From: Corinectria fuckeliana | Taxonomy: Eukaryota > Ascomycota > Sordariomycetes > Hypocreales > Nectriaceae | Reading direction: 5' to 3' | NCBI GenBank assembly: GCA_019137255.1 | Contig: WPDH01000220.1 | Span: 62,001-126,000 of the forward strand | DNA length: 64,000 bases | Part shown: piece after piece, positions 34,701 through 46,736 of the stretch | Numbering within the stretch: the stretch's first letter is position 1 | How the letters are laid out: every line of letters starts with the position of its first letter | The notes under the pieces: generated by a model | What the model was told of the DNA's origin: nothing | What the model saw: only the letters and a program-made list of their open reading frames with translations | The model's database searches: none | Translations under genes and position numbers: made by a program

Positions 34701-36168
34701 GAGATGAGCTTGTGGGTGATCCCGATAGTGGCAAGCTCCCTGTTGTTGGCCCGAGGGTATGGAATAACTGCGCTAGTTTCCTGTTCATCGAGTACGAGCC
34801 TACCAACCCATCCTCGGACCCTCTGGACAATACTCGTGTTCATCCCGAGGATTATGAGCTCGGTCGCAAGATGGCGGCCGATGCTCTGGAGCTTGACGAA
34901 GAGGATGTCAAGGCTGAGACAGACGAAAACGGCCCCGGCGCTATTGTTCGAAAATTGTTCAAGCAGGACGAGCAAGACAAGGTCAACGAGCTTGTTTTGG
35001 AGGAGTATGCCGAGCAGCTATTGAGGAACTACAGCCAGCGCAAGCGAGCTACTTTGGAGACAATCCGCGCTGAGCTGCAGGCTCCATATGAAGAGCTACG
35101 GAGGAACTTTGGCATGCTGTCGGCTTCTGAGGTCTTTACCATCTTCACAGGAGAGACCAAGAACACGCTCTGCGATGGCATGGTTGTACCCGTCAACGTA
35201 CGCATGGTCAAGGACGACTTTGCTATCGTGAAGCTCGACTGCGGCATAGAAGGCAGAGTCGATGCTCACGAAGTCAACCAACGCGGTTCTATTAAGGATG
35301 TGTTGAGCGTGGGACAGACAGTGCAGGCCAAGATTTTGGACATCAACTACAAAGACTTTATGGCCAAGATGTCGATGCGGGAGGATACCATTCGTGTCCC
35401 CTACAAGCGACCGATCAACTACGGCCGGGACGGATGGGATTATGCTCTAGAGAACGCAGACAAGGACGAACTAAGGGAGAAGGACAAGACCACGGGCCGG
35501 ACGCAACGTGTTGTCAAGCACCCCAACTTCAAACCCTTCAACTCGATTCAGGCCGAGGAGTTTCTGGGATCTCAGGCTCTGGGTGAGGTCATCATCCGAC
35601 CGTCGTCAAAGGGCAACGATCATCTTGCCGTCACGTGGAAGGTGGCAGATGGTGTATACCAGCACATCGACGTGCTGGAGATGCAGAAGGAGACGGAGTT
35701 CTCGGTGGGCAAATTGCTGCGAGTGGGCGGGAAGAACACCTACAGCGATCTGGACGAGCTGATTGTGGACCACGTCAAGGCCATGGTTCGTAAGGTGGAG
35801 GAGCTGATGCGGCACGACAAGTACCAGAACCGATCCCGCGGCGAGACAGGTAAGCGGCACCTTGGTTGGAAACGTTCCGATTGGATCAAGACGGTATGCT
35901 GACAAACCGTACAGAGAAATGGTTGACAACGTACATCGATGCTAACCCCAACCGCTCGGCGTATGCCTTCTGCATCGACCCTAAGCACCCGGGCTACTTC
36001 TGGCTGTGCTTCAAGGCGAGCCGGACGGCCAAGGTCATTGCCCTACCTGTGCGAACCATCCCGCAGGGCTTCGAGCTCAAGGGCTATCAGTACCCTGACA
36101 TGCGAGCGCTGTGCAACGGCTTCAAGCTGCGATACCAGAACGAGTTCTCCAAGATGGGTCAACGATGA
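31750..36168 (+). CDS. SPT6: Transcription elongation factor and histone chaperone Spt6
   Basis: Travels with RNA polymerase II and restores nucleosomes. Exons 31750-31920, 31983-32177, 32237-35849 and 35915-36168 encode 1410 residues, the usual Spt6 length. The first about 120 residues are extremely acidic (long Glu/Asp runs). They are followed by the helical core, a YqgF/RNase H-like domain (PRVLVLSNGMGDAARDPICW, about residue 711), helix-hairpin-helix (LLPFVSGLGPRKATSVIKAI, about 916) and an S1 RNA-binding domain (KDDFAIVKLDCGIEGRVDAH, about 1112). The tandem SH2 module comes last (HPNFKPFNSIQAEEFLGSQA and GEVIIRPSSKGNDHLAVTWK, from about 1217). The last intron (35850-35914) splits the SH2 module and restores RSRGE-KWLTTYID. 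Introns are 55-65 bases. Assignment is secure. Confidence 0.96.
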
Positions 36169-39127
36169 GGAGGCTTTGCAGCGAATGCGAAGAGGACACT
36201 GGAGAGATGCAATGTTTGAGTACCTAGGTAGTTGGAAATTCTTGGAGCGGGGAGAGGATGTGTATATAATTTCGGCGCAGGATTGAGTTATTCCACTGAG
36301 TACGGGAGACGGGTGAGGTTGCTTGCCATGCGACGGAGGCATTGATGCGAGATTAAGAAGAGGAAACCCAAAATGGCCACACTTATTGAAATGTCACTTA
36401 ATTCTTACAAACCGACGACAGCCCACAGCCATTCATGAGGAGTGTTTAGGGATGCCTCGAGAGGGTTTATCTACGGCTATGATTGCTGGTAGGGTTCTCC
36501 GAAGCGCACTGCGTATGTAAGTACATAGTATTAATGGCGATGTTGACTGCCTGACGAAAGAGACGGCTAACTGCCCCGCTGAGGGATGAGGCAACCATGA
36601 TACGCGGCTGGCCGTGGGGTTGAAGAGACGTGACCGACGTGACCACTTGTCAACTCCAGGCGTGATACTATGTAGAGTCATACTGTGTCCGTGCTACGTG
36701 ATCATGGGACCAAAAGTGTACTTGGTAGTTTCTGGATCGAAGCGGATACAAGATCTGCTGGGGGCTGGCGAGCTGTCCAACCTCGGCACGATTAGTGGTA
36801 ATATCAGACTCAATAATATGTAAGGTAGGATGATGAGATCGAGCTGGAATTGATGTTTCCGTGCCTGGATTGAACCTGGCCAAGATCTGATTTAGCAGCT
36901 TGATTGGGCAATCGACTCCGGGACCTTTGAGGAAGTGGCCCTCCTGCGCATTGACTTTCTGCCGACGATGCTGTCGTGTGTTTGATGGGGCGATGAGGTC
37001 ATGTGCAACCCAGGGCGCTGAGTCAGTCGTTTCGGCCAGACAAACACCACACCACCTCGGAGCGGAAGGCGGCGAGCGGCATCGGAAGGGGGCGGAATTG
37101 AGGGACCATCAAGGTTCCGATTGTCGTGCAGGCGCCTTGTGTTGGGTTTGGATCCAATCTCGTTAACTGGCCGGTAGATTGATGAATGAGAAGTACTTAC
37201 CTAGTAGGTAACCGGCCGGCAGATTACCAACTCAAGAACCCGCCGCCGCCGCTGGCAATGGCATTTGAATTGGTCATATGACGTTGGCAAGGGGCGGGAT
37301 AGCCCAAGCTAGGTAGTTTGCCCAGTGAATAGCTCCATTGATTGCTCCATCTTCAACAAAGCAAGCCCCTCTTCGTCATGACGGTTGTGCGTGCCTGGTG
37401 AAGGGAGCTCGCCCAAGTTCACCTACTATGTAAAAAAAGGTTGGCGTAACGCCGGTAACTTCCATGCCCTGAGTACTACCCCGGACCCCGCAATTGAGGC
37501 GTGCTGCTTGTGCTGCAACTGCGCCCGGGCTGCCCGCCCGCCATCCGCCAGCCGATGTTACGGAGCGCAGTGGTCCCTTGCGAAGAGCTAATTCAACCAC
37601 TCGACCGCTGTAATTAGGAGCTTGGGGGCCCGCCGACGTCAGTAGCTCCAACCCGCCAAGTTGGTCACCTGCTCGTCGCCCAATGATCTGATGAGATTGT
37701 TCCAGGATGAATGGCAACTTATTACCTAGTAATGGCCAGGCTAGGAGCCAAGAGGCACAGTCATGAACTATCCAGCGGGGGGTTGTAGTATGTTCCTAGT
37801 AAATGAGTGGCGAAGGCACATCCGCCGTCTACCGGGGAGGTCGGTGAGCATCGAGTGCCCGCAGTACTAGACTAAGCTACCCCTTGGTTTCCGTATATAG
37901 TAGTGTATTTGCAGGTAAGTAATTAGAGGTAAAAATTCAACAGTACTGCTAATAGCGGGACGTTTTATTGAGACGAGGAGAGGGGTTTGTCGTAGGGCTG
38001 TCTTGTGAATTTGGAGATGGGAACCTCATTCTCGGTGCCATCGGTATGCCTCTCAAGGCCTTGATGTACGAATAGTGTACTCCGTAGCATGTAAGTCCAG
38101 CGTTCCGATCGTGTACTCCGCAAGGTGACGCGGAGGCTAACGACGGAGGCAGGGCCTTGTACGACTTTCCCCTTGCCTGTGTGCTAGGGGAATGGGGAAC
38201 CGAGATAAATTGAGTCCCATGACCGACAGCTCTGAGCTGACATTGACAAGGGCGGTGATGGGAATAGTGATGACTGCGATGAAGTGACGGATGGCACAAT
38301 CGTACTCGCAATTCAATCTAGTTCCCGCCTACATACTTAGCGACCAAAATGAGCAATCATCGATATTGATTTAGCTTAGTTACTTCTTGGTTCTTTGTTG
38401 GGCGGCCTAGAGGCATCGTTGCGTATCTAGAGTTCCGGCGGAGGCTGCTTGCGTCAGGTCACGCGATACACGGACGGGATGGGACTTGTAGAGTGGAGTA
38501 AGAACCGTGGGACCCCCGCCCCGCCGACAGAGACCGGCATGATACCCCACTCTACCACTAAATTGGGGTGCCTGTGCAGCTTGTGGCCTTTTATGTAAGT
38601 ACTTGCCGTACGAAGTGCTGCAGCCGTACCAAGTACTAGTAGTGCTTAAGTACTTAGTACTACAACAAGTACATGACCACCTCTAGGTACTAAGGTACCG
38701 AGACTGAGGAGATGGCGTGGAGATTCCACGATGGGGAATGTCTAGCTGCGAGCATGAATTGGTGGATGGACCTGAATGGAGCTCAATGGAAGCTGGAGGA
38801 GGATGGCCGATGGGGCCTCGGAGCCGGAGCTGGAGCTGGAGCTTGGAGCTCGAGATGCGCAATCGGATCGAATCGATGACTCCCTCCGAGTCCCACCTGA
38901 CCCATCGCCTTCCGTAATTCGCAGGCGTTTGGCCCCGGCGCGGGCAGGTGCAGGCACAGGTGCAGGGCACAGGTGGGCATCGCTCTCCCCCTTCGTCCCT
39001 TCCGCCTCCGCCCCGGGGTCCGGCACTTCGATACTCGATGCGTCGCTTGTTGGGGGACTCGGAGCCCATGAGCTGATTGGGTGCGAGGTGATGCCATCGT
39101 GCGGCAACCCTCGCGTGACCTGTGACA
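36169..39127. other. Long intergenic region, SPT6 to hydrophilin gene
   Basis: No gene recognised in about 3 kb. Features: AGTACT/GTACTT-rich palindromic stretch at 38600-38690; repeated GGAGCTGGAGCT at 38818-38850; CCCCCT at about 38984. The right end must contain the stress-gene promoter. Confidence 0.5.
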
Positions 39128-39141
39128 TATAAAGCTCCCCT
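39128..39141 (+). promoter_or_regulatory. TATA box with adjacent stress element, hydrophilin gene
   Basis: TATAAA at 39128-39133 is followed closely by CCCCT at 39137-39141, the yeast STRE core. A CA-rich, G-poor leader runs from about 39160 to 39562, as in strongly expressed fungal mRNAs. Confidence 0.45.
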
Positions 39142-39561
39142 TCCTCGTACACCATCTCAATCAATCTCCATCATCCCATTCTGATCTAAAACTCTCATCT
39201 CGAAGCCTCGACTCTTCAACTCTGGCGCATTGAACATCAAACTCTCTGCAGCTACCTCTTTTCTTCCAAGACATCAAGACACCAACCCGCCAACCCGCCA
39301 ACCCGCTAACGTCATCTGGAATTGACTTGATCTGAAGAGACACAAACATCCAAACAAAAAAACGCCTGCCTGCATACTTGCCCCTCACTCTACACAACAT
39401 CTACCCGCCTCGATCCATCACATCTTTGTACCTTCCATCGACAGATACACACCAAGAGTACTACCGAACAACTAAGTAGCTACTCTCCTACTACTACCGA
39501 CCGCTTATCAACAACACACCACACTCTACAAAGTACAACCCACACACCCTTCCAACCAAAA

Positions 39562-40319
39562 AGTAAGTTTTGCTTCTGAGGCACTCCTAATCACACCTCG
39601 GAGCCCCGCACCGCTGGCTCCCTCTGTTCCGTGGCCGTTGCCGTCTGGTGACGTTTGGTCGGCTTCCATTTAAAAGCCAACCGGCCGTCGCCATCTCAAG
39701 CCATTTCTATCCTTTCCATACTTCTGTCCATCATCGTCTTGATTTCACAAATATCTCCATCATCAACCTGACTGCCAACCTCATCACCGCACCCAGTCCT
39801 ACACACTCCCAACCAGTCAGCCTCTCTCCCGTCACTCACCACTTGTCGAGTTGGATGCTGACATCTCTCCCCATAGTGACTCGTTCCCACAAGGCCAACG
39901 ACCGTGACCACAAGGGTCTCGCTGAGGGTACTGCTGCTCCCTCAGAGCATCTCCCCCGTTTCTTCGCTAAACACGGCCACGTGGACGTGGACCCCAAGAA
40001 GATCAAGAAGGACGGATCTGGTCGAGGAAACTGGTACGTTCTTATCATCTTATAAAGACACCAATACAAGTAGCTAATACGACATGCTAGGGGATCCTTC
40101 GGCGATGACGTCGCGGACGACGAGTTTCGCTTCACCAACGCTCGACGCCGCTCCAACAGTAGCAACGTCTCTCACCATATCACCGACTTCAAGACTAAGT
40201 TTGAGGTCAACGAGCAGGAGCCTGTCTTCGAGGAGTCGGTCCACGGCCCTAATGATGAAGAAGAGGACAATGTCCTCACCAAGACTGACACGTCGGAGAG
40301 TGGTCGTTCGTCGACTTAG
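39562..40319 (+). CDS. STF2/TMA10-like hydrophilin, start codon split by an intron
   Basis: Small hydrophilic protein of 128 residues. Yeast Stf2/Tma10 relatives stabilise the inhibited F1Fo-ATPase complex and protect dried cells. The family N-terminus is M-T-R-(S/T). Here the A of the start codon is the last base of exon 1 (39562), followed by donor GTAAGT. TG follows the acceptor CCATAG (exon 2, 39877-40033), preceded by a GCTGAC branch site. Exon 3 is 40091-40319. The protein reads MTRSHKANDRDHKGLAEG, then ...KKDGSGRGNW-GSFGDDVADDEF, the conserved GSG(R/K)GNWG core. A Glu/Asp-rich tail ending ESGRSST follows. Alternative: an in-frame ATG at 39855 without splicing would add seven residues (MLTSLPI), but the splice signals and family start argue against it. 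Confidence 0.82.
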
Positions 40320-41423
40320 ATGACCTGACCCGAGTCGTTGTCGAGAGATCAGCAGTCATATCTGCTCACTGATAACCGGGGGTCCAACTGTACTATTGGG
40401 TTTGTTTTTCTTGGCTTGCACGGCGGCGGAGGAGTTCATTTTTGATGCCATGAAACGACTGGAATGATGAAATGGGAAACCAGACACAAACGATAATCCA
40501 ACACAGCCCTGGAGGAGAAAGGGGATAGTTCTGGGTTAGTGGGCGGGCATCGGATGGGATTTTGGACGGAGTTGACGGACCCTCAATGGCCACTTGCAAA
40601 TCTCGAAGTGGATGACGGCTCATTACCGCCTTGGCAAGTCATGGAACATGGAACCATGTCGCCTCGGCAGGAAAACATGTACTACTGTACCAACAAAATA
40701 GCTTTATATCGCCGACGGTGGATGAGATATAGGGCGGCTGAATGATTCCGAGAGCGGAATCCAGGCGGCCGGAATCAACATCATCTATCTGTCCCACATG
40801 TAGTTGTTTCCTTTTTAATCGTCTTGGGGTGTTCGTGGCCACAAACATAATGTCTAATGTTGGCGACCTGGTTGACTGACTCGCTCACGCTGACGATGTC
40901 GATAACGACAACCCAAGTATGGGGACCCTTCCACCCGCACATACTCAGTGGGAATCGACTTGGAATCCCTTACTGCGTAGGAACGACAAAGACTACCCCG
41001 CTTCCAGCTTGCGTCACTACCAGTATGGGCGTCGATCGTTCCCCTTCAACAATTGGCTTCTGACTCTGTCTCTCGGTACATAGCACAAGCCCGCGGGTGA
41101 CATGCCAGCAGGAATGGGTACCTACCCAGTAGGGAGAGATGCCACGCGGGCGCCCATCGGCTGTCCCCCTGGTGCCCCCTCCCGTCCATGGCTGTGCTGT
41201 GTTGTGCTGTGGGTGCTAGATTGTACGCCGGGACGACCAAGCCTCGATGCGGTTGGTTCCTGGGAGGATACCTAGATACTTCTGCTTTGTAGGTTTAAGC
41301 TGGGCTGGGCTTGGATTTAAGCCTAAGCGGATGGAGTTGCATTTGCAGAGAAGAAGCTCTCGATGTCTGTTTTGGGGTTGTGTGCTCTCTGACGAAACGG
41401 CAACTCTCTAGTCTAATACCAGA
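40320..41423. other. Intergenic between convergent hydrophilin and kinase-like genes
   Basis: About 1.1 kb with no coding features seen. Confidence 0.5.
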
Positions 41424-42545
41424 TCAAGAACATTCTCTTTGGATTTTAGTGTCACTGATAATCTTATAGAAATCGGGATACTTGATATCCAGCTCTACAC
41501 CCTTCGCCAACAGCATTCGCTTCGACATGACGGCTCCTACTGCCCCGGGATTATCATGACTTTTCACACGCCCCCAAAACTCGACCTCCGGATCCCAACT
41601 CTCTTCCTTAGCCAAATCCGTGTTGTCCGCCCATGTTTCTATCAACTTGTCCTTGAAAGAACACTGCGCAAGATCGATGACAAAAGGGGTCTGGGAGTGT
41701 TGATTTACCATGACATTGCGTGGATTACAATCGTTCAGGAGAATGCCCCTCCCATTTATGTCATGCACTGCATCGACCGCGGACTGCACGATTCCAGGCC
41801 ATTCCCTCTGGTCTGAAGGGGCCGCTGGCGATGTAGACAGATCCCACAGGTTGTATCCAGGGATAAGTTCCAGAAGAACGCCCTTCACCTCCAAGTAACG
41901 CGCTATTTGTGGCTGAAGCAAGTCTGCCGGTTCATCGGCGCCAGATCTTTCTGGAAAGAGGCGTACTTGAGCATACATGCGCGGCACTGATTTGCCTTGG
42001 AGCTCGGCCAGCCGCGCGTACGCCTCGGTCTCGTTGTCGAAGTGCTCATTGCACTCTTGCCACAGGGCAGCCTCATACTGCGCAGTTCCTTCCGGGGTGC
42101 CGTCGTGGAAGCCTTCAGATTGCGCTTGGATGAGTCCGGCCTTCCTTTCCTCCTCTAGCTTGCGAAGGAAAGGATCCATATGCCCTCTCAGTACGAACGA
42201 TCGAAATGCCGCCTCGTCTGTTGCTGTGTGAGGCGAGTGCTTCCCCGAGATGCTCCGGAGACCTGCGCCGAACCGACGATCGTAGAGCTTGAGGACTGCG
42301 CGTAGATTGGGACCAGAGTCGGTGCGAATGGTGACGTCCATCACGGGCGACATGGTCATGTCAAGTCTTTTGGAGATCGTTGCCGTGACTGGTTGAGAAA
42401 AGGGCAGACTGCAACAGCTTTTGAGGACTTGGAGCCGGAGGGCTGCTCCCGCCTGGTACGGCAAAGGAGTATGCTCGGTAGACCTGAGTAGCATATCAGC
42501 GAGCAAGATTACTCTATAGCAGCGGTCTGGCTTGCCCTACCTCAT
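41424..42545 (-). CDS. Protein kinase-like (fungal atypical) protein
   Basis: Encodes 354 residues if translation starts at 42545, where exon 1 contributes only ATG-AG. Exon 2 runs 42483-41424. Kinase-like features: possible ATP lysine in RAVLKLYDRRFG; a hinge-like LEVKGVLLELIPGYNLWDLS; a catalytic loop ILLNDCNPRNVMV (Asp and Asn present, HRD replaced by LND); and a metal-binding strand FVIDLAQC with Asp but no DFG. This is the pattern of the many fungus-specific kinase-like proteins related to the APH/KIND superfamily, whose substrates are unknown. Spliced leader exons further upstream are suggested by a CTGAC branch and CACAG acceptor at about 42585-42605. A frame beginning MASGSSLFPAYPQ at about 42790 could belong to the same transcript, so the N-terminus is uncertain. 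Confidence 0.7.
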
Positions 42546-43955
42546 GGATGCGGATAACGGGAACGACACGGTTGAGCTTGATAGCTGTGAGAGCACGCAG
42601 TCAGTGAGGAAAGAAGTTGAGCGCGAGTACAGAGAGTGAAACGAGATACTGGTGGCCGACCCGAGTGCAGGCAGCGTTGTTGGCTACCCAACATCTGGAA
42701 GTCGAAGCGGGCAGTTTTCATCTTGGCGTTGGCAGGAATTAGTGGTGAGCACTGAGGATAGGCTGGGAACAGGGAGCTGCCTGAGGCCATAGCAGGTGAG
42801 TGATTCACCGTATACGATTCCAGCTACGTTGTAAGTCTTGACGAGGCTGGGGTATCACAACTTGCAGGGTTCTTCCAACTTGACTGAACAAAGCAAAAAT
42901 TGAGGACGCATGCAGCCTCCGTGTTCGTATTCTTGCTAATAGTATGCAAGTGCCATCATGTAGTACAAACAAAGCACCGCTCTGCTAAATTGTCGCGAGG
43001 CAAAGGCGGTGCCCTCGCACCCTGGCGAGCGGCCGCTGACAGTACCTGCAGGCTCATCTCGAAGACCGTGATGCCTGAGCGCCTGCCCAGCTTTCACATC
43101 AGAAGTAACATAGACCCAATTGTTTCAGCGTTTAGGCGAACGGTATCTTACAAGTCAGCTTGTCAAGGTATGGGATCTAAAGGAGCCCCTTCTCTCATTA
43201 GATGCCCTCGGCAATCGCAAATGCTTTTATACAATGAGTTTTTTTCCATCTACACACACCGTCACGTACAAGCAGTCTTCTTGTTCTTATGTCTGCCTAG
43301 ACTTTCCACTATTCTTTTTTTCGGGCACATATTTACATGAGGCCACGAGGGTGCAAACAGTATCATAAGGGAGACTGCAAATGCATTTTGAAGCCAAGAC
43401 CACACCCGCATGTCGCGCTGGAGGCAGCATTTGTCAGGGTCATTTCAACCAAAAAAAATGGATGACGCCCGCCTTTGCATCTGAGGTATTACCCGGTTTA
43501 CACTGGAGGTTCTCGGTGAAGTCGAGGCTTTCGGTGCGTACTCTGGGCTCACCGAGGTCTTGTCGGGTGGAATCGCAGAAGCAACGAGGGTTCACGTTAG
43601 AAAGGTAGATAGTGTATCCTTCAACGATTCCTCCGCCCCAAGCTGTTTAAAGATATACTCAACGTTAGAGAGTGCATGTTGTTATAGTATGCTACTTAAC
43701 ATAGCTGAAGAGGCTTTAGTTACAGTGAGAGGAAGCGGATATTAACTTACCTACAACAGCTTGGTCTCCTTGCTTTCCACGCTTCAATGTTCATTTTGCT
43801 AGAGTCAATCCACTTATAATCCAATCCTTGATCGTTTCACATACCTAGATGAGATGTAGCCTTCGAGCCTCAAGTTAGAAATAGGTTTTTAATCCTTCAC
43901 TCATGTATTCATCAAGTAAATTACTCATTATCGATCCTCCGCATAAATAGATCGT
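42546..43955. other. Intergenic with possible leader exon of the kinase-like gene
   Basis: Minus 42790-42690 has an ATG-led open stretch that may be a leader exon or uORF. The remainder (42,800-43,950) is AT-rich and has no recognised gene. Confidence 0.45.
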
Positions 43956-46736
43956 TCACAGCGCTGTGACGAGCGACTCAACCGACTGCCTCCCCCCGGG
44001 TGCATTTCCCTGCCATCCCGTGCTCGTAGCTCGTCCGCCTCCCCCCGGCGTCCCCGGTCTTGGCCTTTCCCGTGCGGACCTCCGCGTCCAGTCCATTTCG
44101 GACCCGGACCCGAACCTCGTCCCTCCGCCCGCCGCCTCCTCCTCCCGCTGCTCGTAGTAGTCCTCGTACTCGCCATACCCATCCTCGTCTTCCTCCATGT
44201 CCTCCGCCTCCGCTTCACTCCCCCTGCCGCTGCTCCCTCCCCACGTCTGCGGCGCGACCCAGCAATACGACCGTTCGTGCGCCGCCACCCCTATCCCGTT
44301 GTTGCTCCCGCCCCGGCCGCCGCGTTTCCACGGCGGGACCCGCGTGCCTTTTAGCCGCGGGCCCAGATGGTAGCTCACTCCCGCGTGGTGCCGCACCCGC
44401 TCGTCGTCCACGGACACCGACGCCAGCGTCTGTAAGATGCCATACAACAGCACCCACCGGCCGCGACGCGCCTCCGAAGGGTCCACCTCGCCCACCCGGT
44501 CGCTCTTCTCGAACCGCACAAACGCATCCACCAGGTCGCTCTGCACAAAGTCGCTCCCCAGCGCGTAGATGTTGGTGCTCTCCGTGTACGCCAGCTGCAC
44601 CCGCCGCTCCGTCGCGCCCACGCGCGATCCCGGGCCGGACCCGTTGCCCGACGCGGACTCCGGCTTCTTGCCATACTTGAACAGCCCGCTCCCCGTGGCC
44701 GGAGCCGCCGTGACGGTCGGCGGGATGGATTCCGGGATCAGCGGGAACGGATGCGGGACGTGCGGGAAGCGCAGCTTGTTGTCGAACTCGATGAGCATGT
44801 CCGTCATGGGCACCTCGGCCGAGTCCGCGTCGAAGCCCATGTTGCCGCTCTCTGACGCCATCATCCACTTACGGCCCGACCGCGCCTCCGACACGTCCCA
44901 CACGATGTCGCGGTCCACGAGGTAGTCGTACAGCGCGCCAAAGTCTCGCTGCAGCGCCATGGCCACGGTGCGCGTGAGCCACATCTCGTCCTCTGCGCCG
45001 TCGCCGTCCGACGCCCGCGCGGAGCCCGGCCTTGGCGGTGACGGCGGCGGCGGCCATGATCCGTACGCGCGCGTGTAGTGGCTCTGTAGCATCTCCCGAA
45101 GTCGGTCGGCCGCTCCTCTGGCCGGTCCGTTGGCCGCCGCCCCGGACGCGGCCCACATGTCGCCGTAGGCAAACTCGGCCAGCCGCTCCTCGGCTGCCTG
45201 CACGCGCAGTTGGGTCTCGAGGCTGGCGCGCTCCAGCAGCGCGCGCGCAATGGCTGTGGTGAACTTGAAGTCCGGACAGCGCTCTAGCTGGCCGTCCATG
45301 CCGGCGCAGTGGATGAAGCACTCGCGCCAGCCGTCCTCCCACCGCACGTCGGGGCTCTCGGCCCACGCCAGCAGCGAGACGGCCGTGGCCAGGTCCTCGC
45401 GCACGTCGTCGATGCCGCGGACGGCGAGGTACTTGGTGACCTGCGCGACGTTGTCGTTGCCGGGCGGCATGTAGCTGTCGAGGCGCGTGTGCAGGTCTGA
45501 CAGCGCTTGGTACAGCGACGTGCCCACGAGGGAGGCGTGGTAGAGCACCGCGAAGACGTTGCGCGTGGTGATCTGGTGCCGCAGCTGATCGGCGCGGTTG
45601 CAGTTCGCCGGCGGAGGGAAGTACATCTCGTATGAGATCTGGCCCTCCAGTTCGTCGCGCAGGCTGGCCGCCTCCTCGGAGATGGGAGGCGTCAACGGGC
45701 CATCGCGGCCGAGGCCATTGCGTCCTAGGCCGAGGTGAGTTCCGTACCCGGCCGGCGAAGGAGGCAAGCAAAGATCCTCCTCCGTCGAGCCCTCGCGCAG
45801 CAGCGTAACGAGATGACGGCTCTCAGTCGCCTCGATGATGTGTGAAGAAAGACGCAGACTGGGAGGTTGCTTAGGCGCCTGACCCTTACGGCCGAGGAAG
45901 ATCAGCACGTCGCCATTGGGATCCCACAGCTCCGGGTCCTTGCGCAACTTGTTCCACCGCGCCACTGGCCTCCCGGCACCGACCCAGCGCCGGATCGTCG
46001 GTGTCTGCCCCGCGGCCGGCTGCGGGATCGGCGGCAGCTTTGTCGTCGGAGGCGGGCCGATGGGCTTCGTGTCCCACGGGTTCTGCGGGCTCGGCGGCGA
46101 CGGCAGCGACTGGTTCTGGTACTGGTAGCCCACGAGCGGCGGCGCCGTCTGGATCGGATGCAGATACTTGTCGTACGCGTGATTTTCGTCTCGGCCCATG
46201 ACGGTGCCGGGCCTTGCTGTCGCCGCGCTCCGGGGCCGTTCGATACTCCCTCGTCTGCCGCCGGGAACCTCGTCGTCGCGGTCCTTTTTGCGGAAGGCAA
46301 AGGCATTTGCTAGGCCCTTGCGGACGCCGTCGCTGCGCTTGTCCAACATGCTGCGCAGCCCGCTCTTCTCGATGCCGCTGGCCTCGTCCGCCTTGGCCGG
46401 GGGCTTCCGGGGCCGGTTGTAGTCCCAATCCCCCGGCGGCGGCCCGGGTTGTTGCGCCATCGTGTAGCGGGGATCACCCACCATGACCATCGGCCCTCCC
46501 CCCGTGTTGCCCCAGCCCTGAGCCGCGTACCTCGGGACCGGCATCTGCGTCACCATCGGCCCTTGGAAGTTGAGATACTGCGGGCTGATGGGTCCGGGGA
46601 TGGGCGGCAGCGGGAAGTTTGGGATGGCATTCATATCTTCGGGGTTGGACGAGGCGGTGGATGCAGGACGGCCATGACTGCTGCCCTTTCTCGGTTCCGT
46701 CTTCTTTTTGCGCGCAATGGCGCTTCGTCCAGACAT
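43956..46736 (-). CDS. Large fungal protein, probably DUF8004 family
   Basis: Single exon, 926 residues, unusually GC-rich at third codon positions. The N-terminal 220 residues are disordered and Pro/Gly-rich (FPLPPIPGPISPQYLNFQGP). Basic patches follow, for example around LANAFAFRKKDRDDE. The globular part begins IRRWVGAGRPVARWNKLRKD and PELWDPNGDVLIFLGRKGQA, then a long alpha-helical region with QLRHQITTRNVFAVLYHASL, HTRLDSYMPPGNDNVAQVTK and RWEDGWRECFIHCAGMDGQL. The tail is acidic then Gly/Arg-rich. I recognise the 'WNKLRKDPELWDPNGD' block from fungal proteins with domain DUF8004, function unknown. No membrane segment or catalytic motif seen. The ATG at 46736 starts MSGRSAIARKKK. Confidence 0.8.
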   Translation of the reverse strand: MSGRSAIARKKKTEPRKGSSHGRPASTASSNPEDMNAIPNFPLPPIPGPISPQYLNFQGPMVTQMPVPRYAAQGWGNTGGGPMVMVGDPRYTMAQQPGPPPGDWDYNRPRKPPAKADEASGIEKSGLRSMLDKRSDGVRKGLANAFAFRKKDRDDEVPGGRRGSIERPRSAATARPGTVMGRDENHAYDKYLHPIQTAPPLVGYQYQNQSLPSPPSPQNPWDTKPIGPPPTTKLPPIPQPAAGQTPTIRRWVGAGRPVARWNKLRKDPELWDPNGDVLIFLGRKGQAPKQPPSLRLSSHIIEATESRHLVTLLREGSTEEDLCLPPSPAGYGTHLGLGRNGLGRDGPLTPPISEEAASLRDELEGQISYEMYFPPPANCNRADQLRHQITTRNVFAVLYHASLVGTSLYQALSDLHTRLDSYMPPGNDNVAQVTKYLAVRGIDDVREDLATAVSLLAWAESPDVRWEDGWRECFIHCAGMDGQLERCPDFKFTTAIARALLERASLETQLRVQAAEERLAEFAYGDMWAASGAAANGPARGAADRLREMLQSHYTRAYGSWPPPPSPPRPGSARASDGDGAEDEMWLTRTVAMALQRDFGALYDYLVDRDIVWDVSEARSGRKWMMASESGNMGFDADSAEVPMTDMLIEFDNKLRFPHVPHPFPLIPESIPPTVTAAPATGSGLFKYGKKPESASGNGSGPGSRVGATERRVQLAYTESTNIYALGSDFVQSDLVDAFVRFEKSDRVGEVDPSEARRGRWVLLYGILQTLASVSVDDERVRHHAGVSYHLGPRLKGTRVPPWKRGGRGGSNNGIGVAAHERSYCWVAPQTWGGSSGRGSEAEAEDMEEDEDGYGEYEDYYEQREEEAAGGGTRFGSGSEMDWTRRSARERPRPGTPGGGGRATSTGWQGNAPGGRQSVESLVTAL

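Noticed and set aside
36860..36905. Possible tRNA (GGTTCAATCC on the minus strand)
   Set aside because: No matching stems around the B-box-like sequence.
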